From: Alnus glutinosa
Lineage: Eukaryota; Streptophyta; Magnoliopsida; Fagales; Betulaceae
DNA: 64,000 bases
NCBI RefSeq assembly: GCF_958979055.1
Contig: NC_084889.1
Coordinates: forward strand, 868,001-932,000
Direction: 5' to 3'
This document shows positions 38,001-50,843 of this stretch, piece after piece (positions within the stretch are counted from its first letter, which is position 1; each line of letters starts with the position of its first letter). The notes beneath the pieces were generated by a model. That model was not told the origin of the DNA. It ran no database searches and worked only from the letters and a program-made list of their open reading frames with translations. A program made the position numbers and the translations under genes.

Positions 38001-40295
38001 CATTGGAAAGGTATTAACTGATATATGCTCATAAATTTAAAGGTGTTTGACACAAAAATATAGAATACTGTTAATGCTCTGTAGGTTGGGCTTAGAATTT
38101 GTTGTTTTGCTTTAATAGGAATTCAAAGTACAGGATCATTCCAGCAATTTCACTTTCAGGGTCCACTGTTGCTGCATTTGATGATATAGGCGTTGAAGAT
38201 CCAGATTTTGGGTCCATTCAAGGTAAGACTCGATCTGCCTGCTATTTCAAGGGCATATATTTGAGCCGTTTGTGGGTTGGGGGAGAAAAAGGGGACATAT
38301 GTTTGATAATTGCTTAATTTTGAAATTTGCTCTTGGATTTGGCACTCAGCCCTGGCAGAGGCTGGTGTCACTCCCAGCAAGCTATCACAGAGGAACTCCA
38401 CTGATAATGGTTCTGAAGGCCAAGGAGATGTTTATTTTTCCCCTGAGAGGTACGATTTATTAAATGGTTTTATTCATCAAAAAAAAAAAAAAGGTATGAT
38501 ATGTGCACCACTTTTTCTAATGTTTTTAAATTTCCTTTCCACTTAATAAAACATGTCTGGTGGTGCAGGTTTATCTCTCGACAGGATCTCATTGACTGGA
38601 AAGCCCAGTTAGAGTATGAACTCGTACCAGGCATCGTGGAACAGGTAAAGAATATTTCAAATATGATCTTCAATAGATATCATTTCTGGTGTTAACTTTT
38701 GAATAAACGTCAAAGTGACACTTCATCAGTCTGTCATTGCTTTTAAAACCTGACTTGTTTACAGTCCAGATATCAAAAACAAAATTGGGTTTTTTGGATG
38801 CGAGGGAGATCAGTTCAGACGCATCAGTGGAACTTTTTACGGACATGTTAGCTGGGGACAAGAGCATACTCAGAAAAGTTTTTGGTACTCTCTCTCTCGT
38901 TTTTATGTAGGTCCTAACATTAGGTTTTTTGGAGCTCAATGACACATACATGATACATGAATTGTTTCCTATAAATCACGTTAGCAAAAATGTGCTAAAG
39001 AACATTTCTACATATGATTTAATTCCCTGTATGTAAAATTTGGGGAGCTCTTGTGAATTGCAACCATTCACAGATAAAAGCACAGCCTATCAATTTCCAA
39101 CATGTTATATAAGATACGAGTTACGTAATTTAAGGCTGTCAGCCAACAAAGCAACAAGTAATGTAACAATTAGGGTCTGCCTAGGGCAAATGCAGAAGTC
39201 AGCCCATAGAAAACATATATCAATTTGAAGGTATGAAAACTTGCTACTATACCTCTTTGTGCTAATACCAATGCATTAGAACATCATTAAGCATACCTTT
39301 ACGCTTGCTGTATAGAATTCTTCATTACTATTTTCTGTGTATATAATCTGAGGCTTGCCCACACCTTTATTGAGATCAACGCTTAGTTGAGTTGAGTATA
39401 ATATCCTGGGCTTCCACTAGTCTCCTTCCGTGTAGGGCGTTGAGCATTTTCTTTTCACATGCTCACAAATGCATTGGAGTGGTTCACATATGCTGAGAAA
39501 ACTACATCAAATTTACTATTTGCAGGACAGAGCAAGCGGCTTCAACCAAACAAGCCTTCAACAAAAGCACAAGCTGCGGTGGCACTGACAAGTGGAAGGA
39601 TGGCAGAAGCAATTTATACTGAATTAGCTAGACTAGAAGCTGAGAGCTCTGCAAGGCAAGCTCAAATGGAAGATATTAGGTCTGAGTTGCTTGACGAAGG
39701 AGAAATACAGAGGTTTTGGGATCAGAAGCTGATTGAAGAGAAAACCCATGGTCTTGAGGTGGAGAAGGTTTATTTTGCTGCTGTTAGTGATTTGGAACAA
39801 GAGAAGTTTGTCCAGGAGAAATTTTTTGCTGAGTATTTGAAGGAGCAGGCAGCTATGGACTGTCAGAGGCAACTGTTTCTGAGTCTAAAGGAAGAGGTTG
39901 CTGAGATGTCAGAAAAGCTTGCATCTGAGAGGACTATGTATATTAGTGAGCTGCATAATTTACAGGACATGTTCAGTGATTTACAGACCAAGCAGGAAGG
40001 ACTACTTGATACAAAATCTATACTTGAAGCTGAGAAAGAAGCTCTCCGGATTCTTAGGTAATGAAGCAACAACTTGGTATTATTTTTTAATTAAAACAGC
40101 ACATTGATATTATTCTATTGGACAGTGCCATATGCTAAGATCATATTGTATTATAACATGGCATGATCATCTAGTCTCATTAATGGTAGCATCAAATGCA
40201 GATCTTGGGTAGAGGATGAAGCTAGGAAAAGCCAAGCTCGTGCCAAGGTTCTTGAGGAGGTTGGCCGAAGGTGGAAATGGGACAACCAAGATTGA
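35038..40295 (+). CDS. plastid SLH-domain coiled-coil protein
   Basis: Eleven exons: 35038..35290, 35395..35481, 35697..35855, 36996..37084, 37922..38010, 38119..38222, 38350..38449, 38569..38644, 38770..38884, 39526..40057, 40202..40295; 565 residues. It starts MCSASSSSSSLFFPTHNPSP, a Ser/Arg-rich transit-type peptide, followed by a membrane segment FVIGGIGASLAILLAAISHF (about 88-107). Next is an S-layer-homology-like region (EDVKADELCTRREYARWLVR, ISLSGSTVAAFDDIGVEDPD, ALAEAGVTPSKL; about 196-272) and RQDLIDWKAQLEYELVPGI. A long coiled coil follows (about 370-555; ELARLEAESSARQAQMEDIR). It resembles the plant SLH-domain family of At3g25680/At5g23890 type, whose role is poorly known; inner plastid membrane is an inference. 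The leader has a (CT)n run (34906..34940). Intron 3 carries a tandem duplication that repeats the exon 4 acceptor. Confidence 0.88.
36669..37016 (+). repeat. tandem duplication including the exon 4 acceptor of the SLH gene
   Basis: Two adjacent copies, about 36669..36842 and 36843..37016, each running from TTTAGCATAGT-like sequence through CAATGTCCTGATT to the acceptor GTGTTCAG and the first exon 4 bases TATCTATGGACAAGCTTGA. The real exon starts at 36996. The upstream copy would start at 36824 and soon reach an in-frame TAG. Confidence 0.9.
37385..37700 (+). repeat. repeat-like block in SLH gene intron 4
   Basis: Holds two related segments (TTGGATTCCCCATTCCTTAT... and TTGGGATTTCCTATTTAG...), a box B-like CATGAGTTCAAATTCTG (about 37482) and GAGGGGGATAGACTAATAGT. 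It resembles a dispersed retroposon but has no clear ends or tail. Confidence 0.35.
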
Positions 40296-42890
40296 TATTC
40301 CTACTCCCTCGAGGGCAGAGATTTGTGGTTGCTTGTAAAAATAATTAGCAGAGGGCTCTTTGCGGAATCACTGATTGTTTTATTTACTGTGATTTTCTGT
40401 AAATTTTTAATAATGTTTGATGTGAGTGCAGCGAGGGATTTTTATTTCCTCCATTTTTGCAGCATGACATCCATCACTTATGTTGTTCCTTGTGAAGCCA
40501 TAATATATATCACTGTTTTAATGATTCGGGTTAAATGGATTGATGATTTCAGTTATAGCTCATCAAAAGTTAAAATCTTTAATGCAAAAACTTGAGAATG
40601 TATTGTAAAAAATTTTCTTAGTGGTTGCCTAATATTTTTAATCCGTTTAACAAAGCATGGGATAAATGTTTTTCGAACATGTGATTCTTATATGTATTTT
40701 AAAATGCACGAGAGAATTACATGCTTTAAAACAAGATGTATATGTGAAAATTACATGCTCTAAGAATATATGTTAGTTTAATGACTAATTTCATGAGTCT
40801 CTCTTGTATCTTACTAATAATGAGATATCTTTTAAAATTATCATTTGATTAAAATTTAATAATAATTAATTACAAATTTAATGGTAATTTTTTAAAAGCA
40901 TCATAGTAGTACTCTATTTTAATAGACTAGACTGCTGTAGGGAAAACTGTCCTTTGTTGCTCAGCCGAAAATAAAAAAGGGGGCAAAAGAAAAAAACAGA
41001 AAAAAAAAAAAAAAATCTCTATTATCCTTTAGATTTAGCTTCTTTTTTATTTATTTATTATTATTATTTTTTTTTTATGCATGTGATTATTTTAAATGAT
41101 TTAAGGCCAGCTGCATGTGATCCTGGTTTGTTAAAATGAGGCAGGAAGTATAGGAGCCCCAAGAGTCACTTGGGATTTTTGGATAATACTACGACCGCTA
41201 TTGGGGAAAGTGGAGTCCACAAAATTTGTGGCCCAGAAAACGACTTTGCATTATCATCCCAATAATAATATTATGTAGTCTTTGTATTTTTTAAAACATC
41301 TTGTTGACGAGTTTACACCATCAAATTCCTCGGCCAAACGACTTGGATTATAAATGTTTTCATTTTATTAGAACTTAATATGAAATTATTGGTCGATGAT
41401 TGAGAGCATAACTTTTTATACCCTAAACCCACAAAAAAAAAAAAATAAATAAAAAGCATGAGATTCTCCATATTTTGCCTAATGAGCACAAACCCACAAA
41501 AGGACAAGTCTTAGAAAAAAGCCAAAAAGGATAAAATGTGGGGTTTTGTGTCAATCACCTAAATGTTGAGTGAAGTAGGATGTGATTTTGTTTGGCTACA
41601 CTTTCAATCTGCACCAGTTCATTAAGCAAGTGGCTGAGAGAGGACTAAATTTCTGCCTTTATCTTCATTCATCAAACAAGCCATCTACTTTTCCATCTTC
41701 ATTTTGTGCCAAGCCAAATAAAAACAAGTCCCCATTACAGGAGTTCTTTGAGGTGGACCCAACTGTCTGAAACTGTGTGCCCTTAGGATTTGTTATTTGT
41801 ATCACCCATCGCTAATCAGACAAACTGAACCCTTGGATCAAATGATTTTCTTTTGTGGGCCACTGCGGTAAAAACAGAACTCCAATGGAAAAAAGGTATG
41901 TGGTTGATCAGCTAGAAATACAGAAATGCACGTGTCCTGTGAAGTGGCCAACACACTGTCTTTAGTCCCCTACATCATAACAATCAGATTATCCAAGCCC
42001 TTCACTCGAAACCTATTTGGGTTCAGATCGATCATATGGTTATGATTGGTAGATATTTGTCTAATGGGATGAGAATTTCCGGGTGAAGTTGGGGCAGGAA
42101 GTGTCCGAACAGTTTAGGGTGCGAGAACCATCTGCCTGGAGCACTTCGGGCCCTATAACTCTCTCAAATTTTAGAAGATCCGGATGCGTACAATGAGTTA
42201 TTACCTACCCATTAGCTGGAGAGGAACTAACAATATTTAGTTTGTGGTATAAGAGAGAGACATTTTTCTAACCCTCGTATGTCACTCTTAACTGCCAGAT
42301 ACTGATATTGTAAGGCACACACTGAGCGGCACTTCTTCTTGTTCAAATTTACAGTTGTCAGTTGCTAGTCTTTGTCAGCTTTGTTTTTTGGCTTATTTTA
42401 ACTCCCTAATTCCTCTAAGCAACTGCGGTAACCAGTTAGACCCAAAACGATGAATTGTCAAACCTTTTGGAGAAAGATTGGCCACTAGTTATTGGTGGTT
42501 GCTGTAGCTCCTATCGTGGCAGTTGTGCTGGAATTCGACTTATCATTTTGTTTCGTGCATACAAGAATGTTTGCTCCGGAAAGGTCCATCTAGAAACCTG
42601 ATAAGATGATAAAGCTGGGGTGGGCATGTATATAGTTGAATATATGACCATTGAATTTGTGTATAAATCCAATATTTCTAACTTGGGCTTTGTTTAGTAT
42701 TGCGCCTGTCATGTTAAGCTCTCTTGGGTATAATATATTCCTGCTTGCCTTCGCTGCTTATCCAGTACTCGCCTGATGGGTTGATTTATCAGTGATGGGG
42801 TTTGGAAGAAATGGGTGGTGGGGTGTTTTGGAATTGGGTTCTGTGTATAGATGAGTTGAGTGTTAAGATTTTCCTATCAACAATACCTTC
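40296..42890. other. intergenic region between the SLH gene and CHUP1
   Basis: Holds the SLH 3' UTR at the left, an AT-rich dispersed motif (about 40830..40900) and A/T runs (about 41000..41070). The right part (about 42240..42890) is less AT-rich and is the likely promoter and leader of CHUP1. No other gene recognised. Confidence 0.6.
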
Positions 42891-45800
42891 ATGATTGTCA
42901 GGTTAGGCCTCCTTGTTTCTGCTTCAGTTGCAGCCTTTGCAGTTAGGCAGCTCAATATCAAAACCTCGAGGCCATCGACCTCAGCAGTCAAGCCTTCAGG
43001 TACTCCTTTCTATGAGTTTCGTGTGTTTGTGTGTGTGTATATAGATTATATCTGTTTGTGTGTGTGTGAATTGTGTGAATAAGTGTCAATTATCTAACTG
43101 TTTGTTGCCAATACCAGCTCTCTCATGGAGAAAGTTGATTTCTTTTCTGTGAATAAGTATCACTTATCTAACTGTTTTGTTGCCAATACCAATTCTCTCA
43201 TGAAGAAAGTTGATTTCTTTCTTCCATCCATATTTTTTAGTCTGTGAAATCATTCCATAACGTTTTGTCTTCCTTTTTCTTGTAAGCTTCATTCTGCTAA
43301 AACTTAGTATTTTCTGTTAACACTGAAACTCAGAAAATGGTGAAGCAAGCTTTGAACAACTTCAGTGTGAGGAGGGAGACAAAGAGCAGAATACATATTC
43401 TAATGCTAGACTCAAAGAGGAGTATGTAAGTACATATTCAAACTTCAATTAGATTTCCGTCACTTTTATGGCCACACAAATTAAATCTGACTTGCAAGTT
43501 TTATATGCGTTTTCGGTCATTTTCTTTAATGTAAGCTGTTTTGTAACTTTACATTGCAGGGGAAGGAGGAAGAGGAGGAAGAAGAAGTTAAATTAATTTA
43601 CAGTATATTTAACAGAACTCATGCCAATCCACTTGATGTTTATGATGAAGAGATTTTGCCTGAATTTGAAGATCTTTTATCTGGGGATATTGAATATCCA
43701 TTACCTGGTAACAAGATTGATGATGCAGAGAAAGACAAAGTATATGAAATTGAGATGGCAAACAATGCAAGTGAATTGGAACGGTTGCAGAAACTAGTAA
43801 AGGAATTAGAGGAGAGGGAAGTGAGGCTTGAAGGTGAATTGCTTGAATACTATGGACTGAAGGAGCAGGAATCTGATATTCTTGAGATACAAAGGCAACT
43901 CAAGATCAAGACAGTAGAGATTGACATGCTCAATATTACCATCAACTCTTTGCAAGCGGAGAGGAAAAAGCTTCAAGGAGAGATTGCACAAGGAGTTTCT
44001 GCAAAGAAGGAGCTAGAGGTGGCAAGGAACAAGATCAAGGAACTGCAAAGGCAGATTCAGCTTGAAGCTAACCAGACGAAAGGCCAGTTGTTGTTGCTTA
44101 AGCAGCAAGTTTCTGGTTTGCAGGCCAAAGAGGAAGAAGCTGTCAAGAAAGATTCTGAAATTGAAAAGAAGCTGAAAGCTGTGGAGGAGTTAGGGGTTGA
44201 AGTTGTGGAGCTTAAGAGGAAAAACAAAGAACTTCAACATGAAAAGCGGGAGTTGACCGTAAAACTTGATGCTGCTGAAGCTAGAATAGCAGCCCTCTCC
44301 AGTATGACAGAGGTCAGAGTCACAATGCTCTTTGCGTGCTTATATGCTCCTGTCACATCTGCTTCTCCCATTCTCTCCTCTTCTTCTTGTTTTGCTTATT
44401 TTCTTTTTAATTGGGTGGGGGCCGGGGGTGCTAGAAATTTAAGTTGCTCTTTTGGCTTTTATTTTTGTGATACTTCTACTGGCCAAATAAAATGCTGGCA
44501 TGGTTCCCTCTATGAATGAAATCAATAGATGCGTAAATATTCACCAATGACATATGAAGTACCTATGAAGTAATTAGGATATTTCCTGTTTCTTAAAGAG
44601 GTAGACTTTCCTCATCTACTGTGTCTTGAAGTTGAAATGTTGACTCCACATCCTTTACTCCTAATAATTTAACCATGTAACTCGCTCGCCAAACAAGATA
44701 TCAGTGAAATACTAGAATAATCAAATGCTAATAGTTGAGATCATTAGGTAAATGCAGGGCACATATTATGGTTACTCGGCTTGTAACTCAAAGACAGAAC
44801 TACATTGCGTCATCTCTGAATGATTGTTGTAGTACGCACCAACCTTTTTTTTATTTTTTAATCTATGGCTATGTTGTTGTTCAAGATAGCATGTTTATTC
44901 ACAACAAGGAGTCAACCGATAAGGAAGAAGTTTGTTTAGATAATTTAAGGATGGCCTGATATAACAACTTGATGAAAGTACATAGGGTATTTGAAATATT
45001 TCTTTGATCGGTGCTGGTACATGTGATGGGTTTTAAACTCATTCTTTATGTGCTTTGCCTCACACTGCAGAGCGAAATGGTTGCCAGGGCAAGAGAGGAG
45101 GTCAATAATCTAAGGCATGCAAATGAGGACCTATCAAAGCAAGTGGAAGGACTTCAGATGAATAGGTTCAGTGAAGTTGAAGAGCTGGTGTATCTTCGTT
45201 GGGTCAATGCATGCTTGAGGTATGAGCTCCGGAACTATCAAGCACCACCAGGAAAGATATCAGCTCGTGAACTCAACAAGAGTCTTAGCCCCAAATCCCA
45301 AGAGAAGGCTAAACGGCTGATGTTAGAGTATGCAGGATCAGAACGTGGACAAGGGGACACAGATATTGAAAGCAATTTTTCCCACCCATCCTCTCCTGGA
45401 AGTGAGGACTTTGACAATGCCTCTATAGATAGTTCCACTAGTAAATATAGCAGTCTCAGTAAGAAACCTAGCTTAATCCAGAAGTTGAAGAAATGGAGCA
45501 AAAGCAAAGATGATTCGAGTGCTCTTTCATCACCAACCAGATCTTTCTCGGGAGGTTCCCCAAGCAGAGCAAGCATGAACCAGAGAGCAAGGGGTCCATT
45601 GGAATCCCTGATGCTAAGGAATGCAGGTGATAGCATAGCCATCACCACCTTTGGCAAGATAGAGTTGGAGCCTCCAGAGTCTCCTGAAACTCCAACTCCC
45701 CCAAATATTAGAACAAGGGTATCATCAAGTGACTCACTAAATAATGTTGCAGCATCATTCCATTTGATGTCTAAATCAGTTGAAGGAGTTCTAGATGAGA

Positions 45801-48610
45801 AATATCCCGTTTATAAAGACCGGCATAAGTTGGCCTTGGAGAGGGAAAAACAGATTAAAGAAAGAGCTGGGCAAGCAAGAGTGGAGAAGTTTGGTGACAA
45901 ATCAAATTTGAATCTATATGAACCTACAGCCAAGGTTGAAAGAGAGAGACCAGCAACTTTGCCTCCAAAACTTTCTAAAATAAAGGAGAAGGTAGTTGTC
46001 TCTGGTGATTCAAGTGACCAATCAAATGAAGGTAATAGTGGTTCTCAAATAATAAGCAAGGTGAAACTCGACCATATTGAGAAAAGGCCTCCTAGGATGC
46101 CTCGACCACCACCTAAACCATCTGGAGGTTTTTCTGCTGGTACAAATACAAATTCTCCAGGTGGAATACCGCCTGCACCACCTCTACCTGGCGCTCCACC
46201 TCTGCCGCCACCACCCCCTGGTGGACCACCTCGGCCACCTCCTCCGCCAGGAAGCCTGCCAAGAGGGGGAGGGAGTGGTGATAAAGTTCACCGGGCTCCT
46301 GAACTGGTTGAATTTTATCAGACATTGATGAAACGAGAGGCAAAGAAGGATATGCCATCATTAATCTCTTCAGCATCTAATGCATTAGATGCCAGGAGCA
46401 GCATGATTGGGGAGATTGAGAACCGATCATCATTCCTCGTAGCTGTGTGTTACATTTCCCCTTTATATTCATTTATATTCCCATCTTGGGCATGAAGTAT
46501 AGGTGTTTGTCACACAAATTTAACTAAGAGTGAAAACTGTATGCACTGGATCCAGGTGAAAGCTGATGTGGAAACTCAAGGTGATTTTGTCATGTCATTG
46601 GCAACTGAAGTCCGAGCAGCTTCCTTCACCAACATAGAAGATCTTGTGGTTTTTGTAAACTGGCTAGATGAGGAACTCTCTTTCTTGGTATGCTATAAAT
46701 TAAGTTCTCATTATCTAAGATTGCCCTTCTGTCAGAGATAATAATGATTCTAGACTAGAAAGGGACCATAGTTACATACAAGTACATAAAAATTCCAGGA
46801 AAATACGAAGATATATGTATGCTGCAGCAGAATCATAACTTTGAGACCTTGAGCACTGCTTTCCGGTCTTTTAAGAGTTGTAAACTTCACCTGACATAAA
46901 GGGCAAACTTATCAGTCCTGTTCTTTTTCTGCATTCCACTAAGCAAGCTTCAAAATTTCTGAATGTCCATGAATTGAGCATGTATTTAAACTTAACCTGG
47001 TGACATTTCTGTAGGTGTTGCATATTGTTTAATTATTTTTTTCTTTCTTTGCCTGTGGTAAGGTTGATGAACGGGCAGTTCTTAAGCACTTTGATTGGCC
47101 TGAGGGGAAAGCGGATGCATTAAGAGAAGCGGCTTTTGAGTACCAGGACTTGATGAAATTAGAGAAGCGAGTCTCCTCTTTCGTCGATGATCCCAAGCTT
47201 CCGTGTGACAATGCTCTGAAGAAGATGTACTCACTGCTAGAGAAGTAAGAAAAAGTTCTTCTCATAGAGGACTAGGAGGGCTATATAGTTGTAGATATTG
47301 CTTTTGAAACTTCATTCTAAAATGCCATAATTTCTTCTATGGGGAGTACTTAAATCACCCTTTTGTCCTTTTTAAAGTTGTACTTCCCCCCAACATCTTT
47401 TATTAAACTGTTAGGAGATCATTGATTTTGTTTTATACCTTGACTTGGTAATTGCTATATAAATGGAGTATATATTCTTATCATGCTCTCAATATCTTGA
47501 CAGAGTGGAAAATAGTGTGTACGCGCTCTTACGTACAAGGGATATGGCTATTTCACGATTCAAGGAGTTTGGAATTCCAGTTGATTGGTTGTTAGATTCA
47601 GGAGTCGTTGGCAAGGTATGGTTTTAAACTGTATGAACAACTTCCTTTTTGGTTGATTGTGAGGTTGGCTTTAAAATGTTGTTTGAAATTTCTTATAAAA
47701 AACATTCATTGTATTATGGAAGTAGCAGTCTCAACAGCAAGATGTTAGGAAATGGTTTTCCAATGTGGACCCTGTAATGGCAATATTTTGCAATATGTGT
47801 GTGTTTGCCTGTGTGTCAAATGCTTGCATGTGTTATGCTGCAGATGTAAGTGATCTAGCATTTTCCCCATTTCAGATAAAGCTCTCATCTGTACAATTGG
47901 CGAGGAAGTACATGAAACGTGTAGCATCAGAGCTTGATGCAATGAGTGGACCTGAAAAGGAACCAAACAGAGAGTTTTTGGTTCTGCAAGGCGTGCGTTT
48001 TGCTTTCCGTGTTCATCAGGTATCTTATATTCTGTACTTAAGCTTATGCTGATTATAAACTTCTCTGTTAAGGTCTAGAAAAGAGTATTATCTAATTTAT
48101 ATGATTTATATTCAAGTTATAATCACGTAGCCAAATTGGGAAGCATTTTAGTAGTGGGGTTGAATCTCTACAGTTTCCAATGTTGCAGCATGTTTTCATT
48201 GCCGAATCAAGTGCTTGCTAAGTTTTCAAGCAGATAATAGATCTGATTTCTCTTTTTTCTGCGTCGCGGCCTTTTACGTAGTTAAACATTTGATAAAATT
48301 GCGGCTTGATCTATAAAATTGCGCGTTTTAAAAATGCACCCCCTTACGTTTGATTTGAAACTATTTTTCTTTTTCTTTTTTTTTTTAAAAAAAAAAGGCA
48401 CCAAATTGGAGAATTTCCACAATTGTTTTTGGTATGAAAGTTTATATATATGAAAATTTTGTTCCAAGGAATATGCGGTTTAATTTAACGTTGACTTGGA
48501 CCTGTTTGCAGTTTGCGGGAGGCTTTGATGCGGAAAGCATGAAGGCTTTTGAAGAACTCAGGAGCCGTGTCCATGCAACAGTGGCAGAAGACAATAAACT
48601 AGAAACATGA
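42891..48610 (+). CDS. CHUP1: CHLOROPLAST UNUSUAL POSITIONING 1
   Basis: Outer-envelope protein that anchors chloroplasts and polymerises chloroplast actin filaments for light-driven movement. Nine exons: 42891..42999, 43334..43425, 43560..44312, 45071..46444, 46556..46687, 47063..47244, 47504..47615, 47876..48019, 48512..48610; 998 residues, close to the Arabidopsis length. The N-terminal hydrophobic stretch MIVRLGLLVSASVAAFAVRQ is the envelope-targeting signal. An acidic linker (about 60-110) precedes a long coiled coil (about 110-370; ELERLQKLVKELEEREVRL). Then come LRYELRNYQAPPGKISAREL, a Ser-rich stretch, a proline-rich profilin-binding type region (about 675-715; GAPPLPPPPPGGPPRPPPPP) and the conserved C-terminal domain (LVEFYQTLMKREAKKD, FLVAVKADVETQGDFV, FDWPEGKADALREAAFEYQD, FAGGFDAESMKAFEELRSRV), the actin-polymerising part. 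All phases close. Tail-to-tail with GET3d. Confidence 0.97.
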
Positions 48611-49138
48611 GTGGGGTTTTTTTTCTTTCTATTTTCATTTGAATTTTCTCCTTTTATTTTTGGTTGTATATTCCCTCTAACTCCATGTTGCAAACAATAT
48701 CATATATACTGGACATTGTACAATGACCAGGTCCAATGGAAGACAAAAAAGGAAAAAGAAAAGGCATACATAATTTGGGCATCAATTAATAAGAAAAGTT
48801 CAGCATTGAAACAAGTAACAAGTAACAATAGACCATTTATCTGGTTGTCATCACAATGGTGCGTTGGTTTATTAACCCCAACCTAACGAACCCATTAGAG
48901 TTTTCTTCTAAACTGGGTTGAAAGAAATTCCTCAAACCCTTTTCTACAAAAATAAGACATGTTCAAAATGAACATGACTCTCACATAGTCACATACATTT
49001 TTAATAGAGAGCCACATGGATCGATATCAAAACATCGATCATATGTTTTCAAGCGCCAAATGCCTAAAACTGAAAAGCCAAACACTAGAATATCCAAAGC
49101 GAAAAAAGAACACTGTTTATCAGTGTAAATGAAATCCA
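48611..49138. other. CHUP1-GET3d 3' spacer
   Basis: Shared 3' flank of two convergent genes. The part from about 48775 to the GET3d stop also exists as a diverged copy at 58498..58838. No gene. Confidence 0.7.
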
Positions 49139-50787
49139 CTACCGCATTGTGATTACAAGACTTCTGTTCATGAACTTGGCACCTCCCACCTTTCCTTGAA
49201 TCTCAGGAGGCAGAAGAATGACACGTCTTTGGTCCCCTGCTTCCACCAGTAACTCGGATCCACCCCTGTACTGCATAAGTCAGAAAATAATAATTTCAAT
49301 CAGAAATTCTGCAAATTCAACCAAGATAAAAGGAGCACAATAGAATAATACAACTTTAAAAGTTTATTATCCTTAAAATCCAGTAAAAGGAATGTCCAAA
49401 TTCGTACTTGTATGCCATAATTTTTTTTCTATAAGTTAATTCCAATAGTTCAAAGAAGTATCTCTATAATCTCTTTTTAGACCAGCTAAACTGCCCCGTT
49501 TGTTAAAAGTTTCTTCTTCTTTCTTTTGTTTCCTGTTTTCAAAACAAAAACATTATCAAACAATTCAAAACACTCAAAAGCTATTTTAACCTCTATGTCA
49601 CATCAAAACATTTTTTCAAACCAAAAACAAAAAACACCCCTTAAAACACATTAACAAACAGATCCTGGAGTTACTTCTGATTTTCTGAACAGGAAGCTCA
49701 GAGAGCTTCACAAACATATTCTCTTATCTGTTTATATTTTCTCTGCTCATTACATTTAAATATTTTAGAAGGTGAAAAAGATGTCAACGGAGAGATCCAA
49801 GATTAAAGGTCAAAAGTTCAAATTCTCCACCAGAATTATGATGACTTGAAATCTTGAAGGTTCCACTTCTAATTATTTTTCCTCCAAAAAAAAAAAAATT
49901 CATTCCATATCACTCGGAATGCTTCCCCAACAAACAATAAAAGAAAACAACACTTACCATAGACATCTGAAAGGGAAACAATAACAGAACCTTCAGAACT
50001 AAGATAAAAAGTGGTCAAAGATTTGAAGAGTGGAAGGGTGGACGTACTTGATATAGCTTGATCTCGGACTTGTCAAAACCTGGCATGAGAAGGGTTACTG
50101 ACTTCTTGGCTGAATCAAATTTTACAGATGACGTATTGCTGCTGTGGCTTGCTAGCACAGAAAGAAGATTCTTTGCATCTTCAATTACAGTGTTGAGCAA
50201 AATTTGGTTCCAGTCAAGAGGGAAACTGACTTGGAATTGTGGAATGAAAGCAAAAGGCACGGGCAAAAAAGTTTTCTTGACAGTTTCCATTGATTCTACA
50301 TTCAAATGTGGAGAAGCAATACCAAAAGCACCAGAAACCTGTGCACCAGCTTGGATTGTACAGCCCCAATAACGTAATGCAGAATTGACAGAGATTGGAC
50401 TATCTGGATGCATCATCAGGAAGCAGCCGAATTTATGTGGATCTGAGAAGGCAGAGGATCCTCTCTGCATGGCACATGAGCAATGCATAATCTCGTTGGG
50501 CTTACATCTAAATGTGGTCACAATAAAATGGGAATCACATTTACCTCCAACATTTGTTCCAGATTTTCCCATACTTCTGAACTCATTTTCCCATTCAGAT
50601 AGGACCTGCTGCCGGTAATATTCATGGCTTCATCTACAAGTCTCATGAGTGAAGGACCAGCCACTCTCCCAAGATCAGTCTTTTCAGCCAGGTTCCGTAG
50701 ATATTTCAAATACAATCTGTGCATCATCATGTCAAGGCATACAGATCATAGATAGAGAGTGCATCATCATGTCAAGGCATACAGATC

Positions 50788-50843
<56 letters not shown>

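Noticed and set aside
43806-43991. Minus-strand frame in CHUP1 exon 3
   Set aside because: Shadow of the coiled-coil coding exon.
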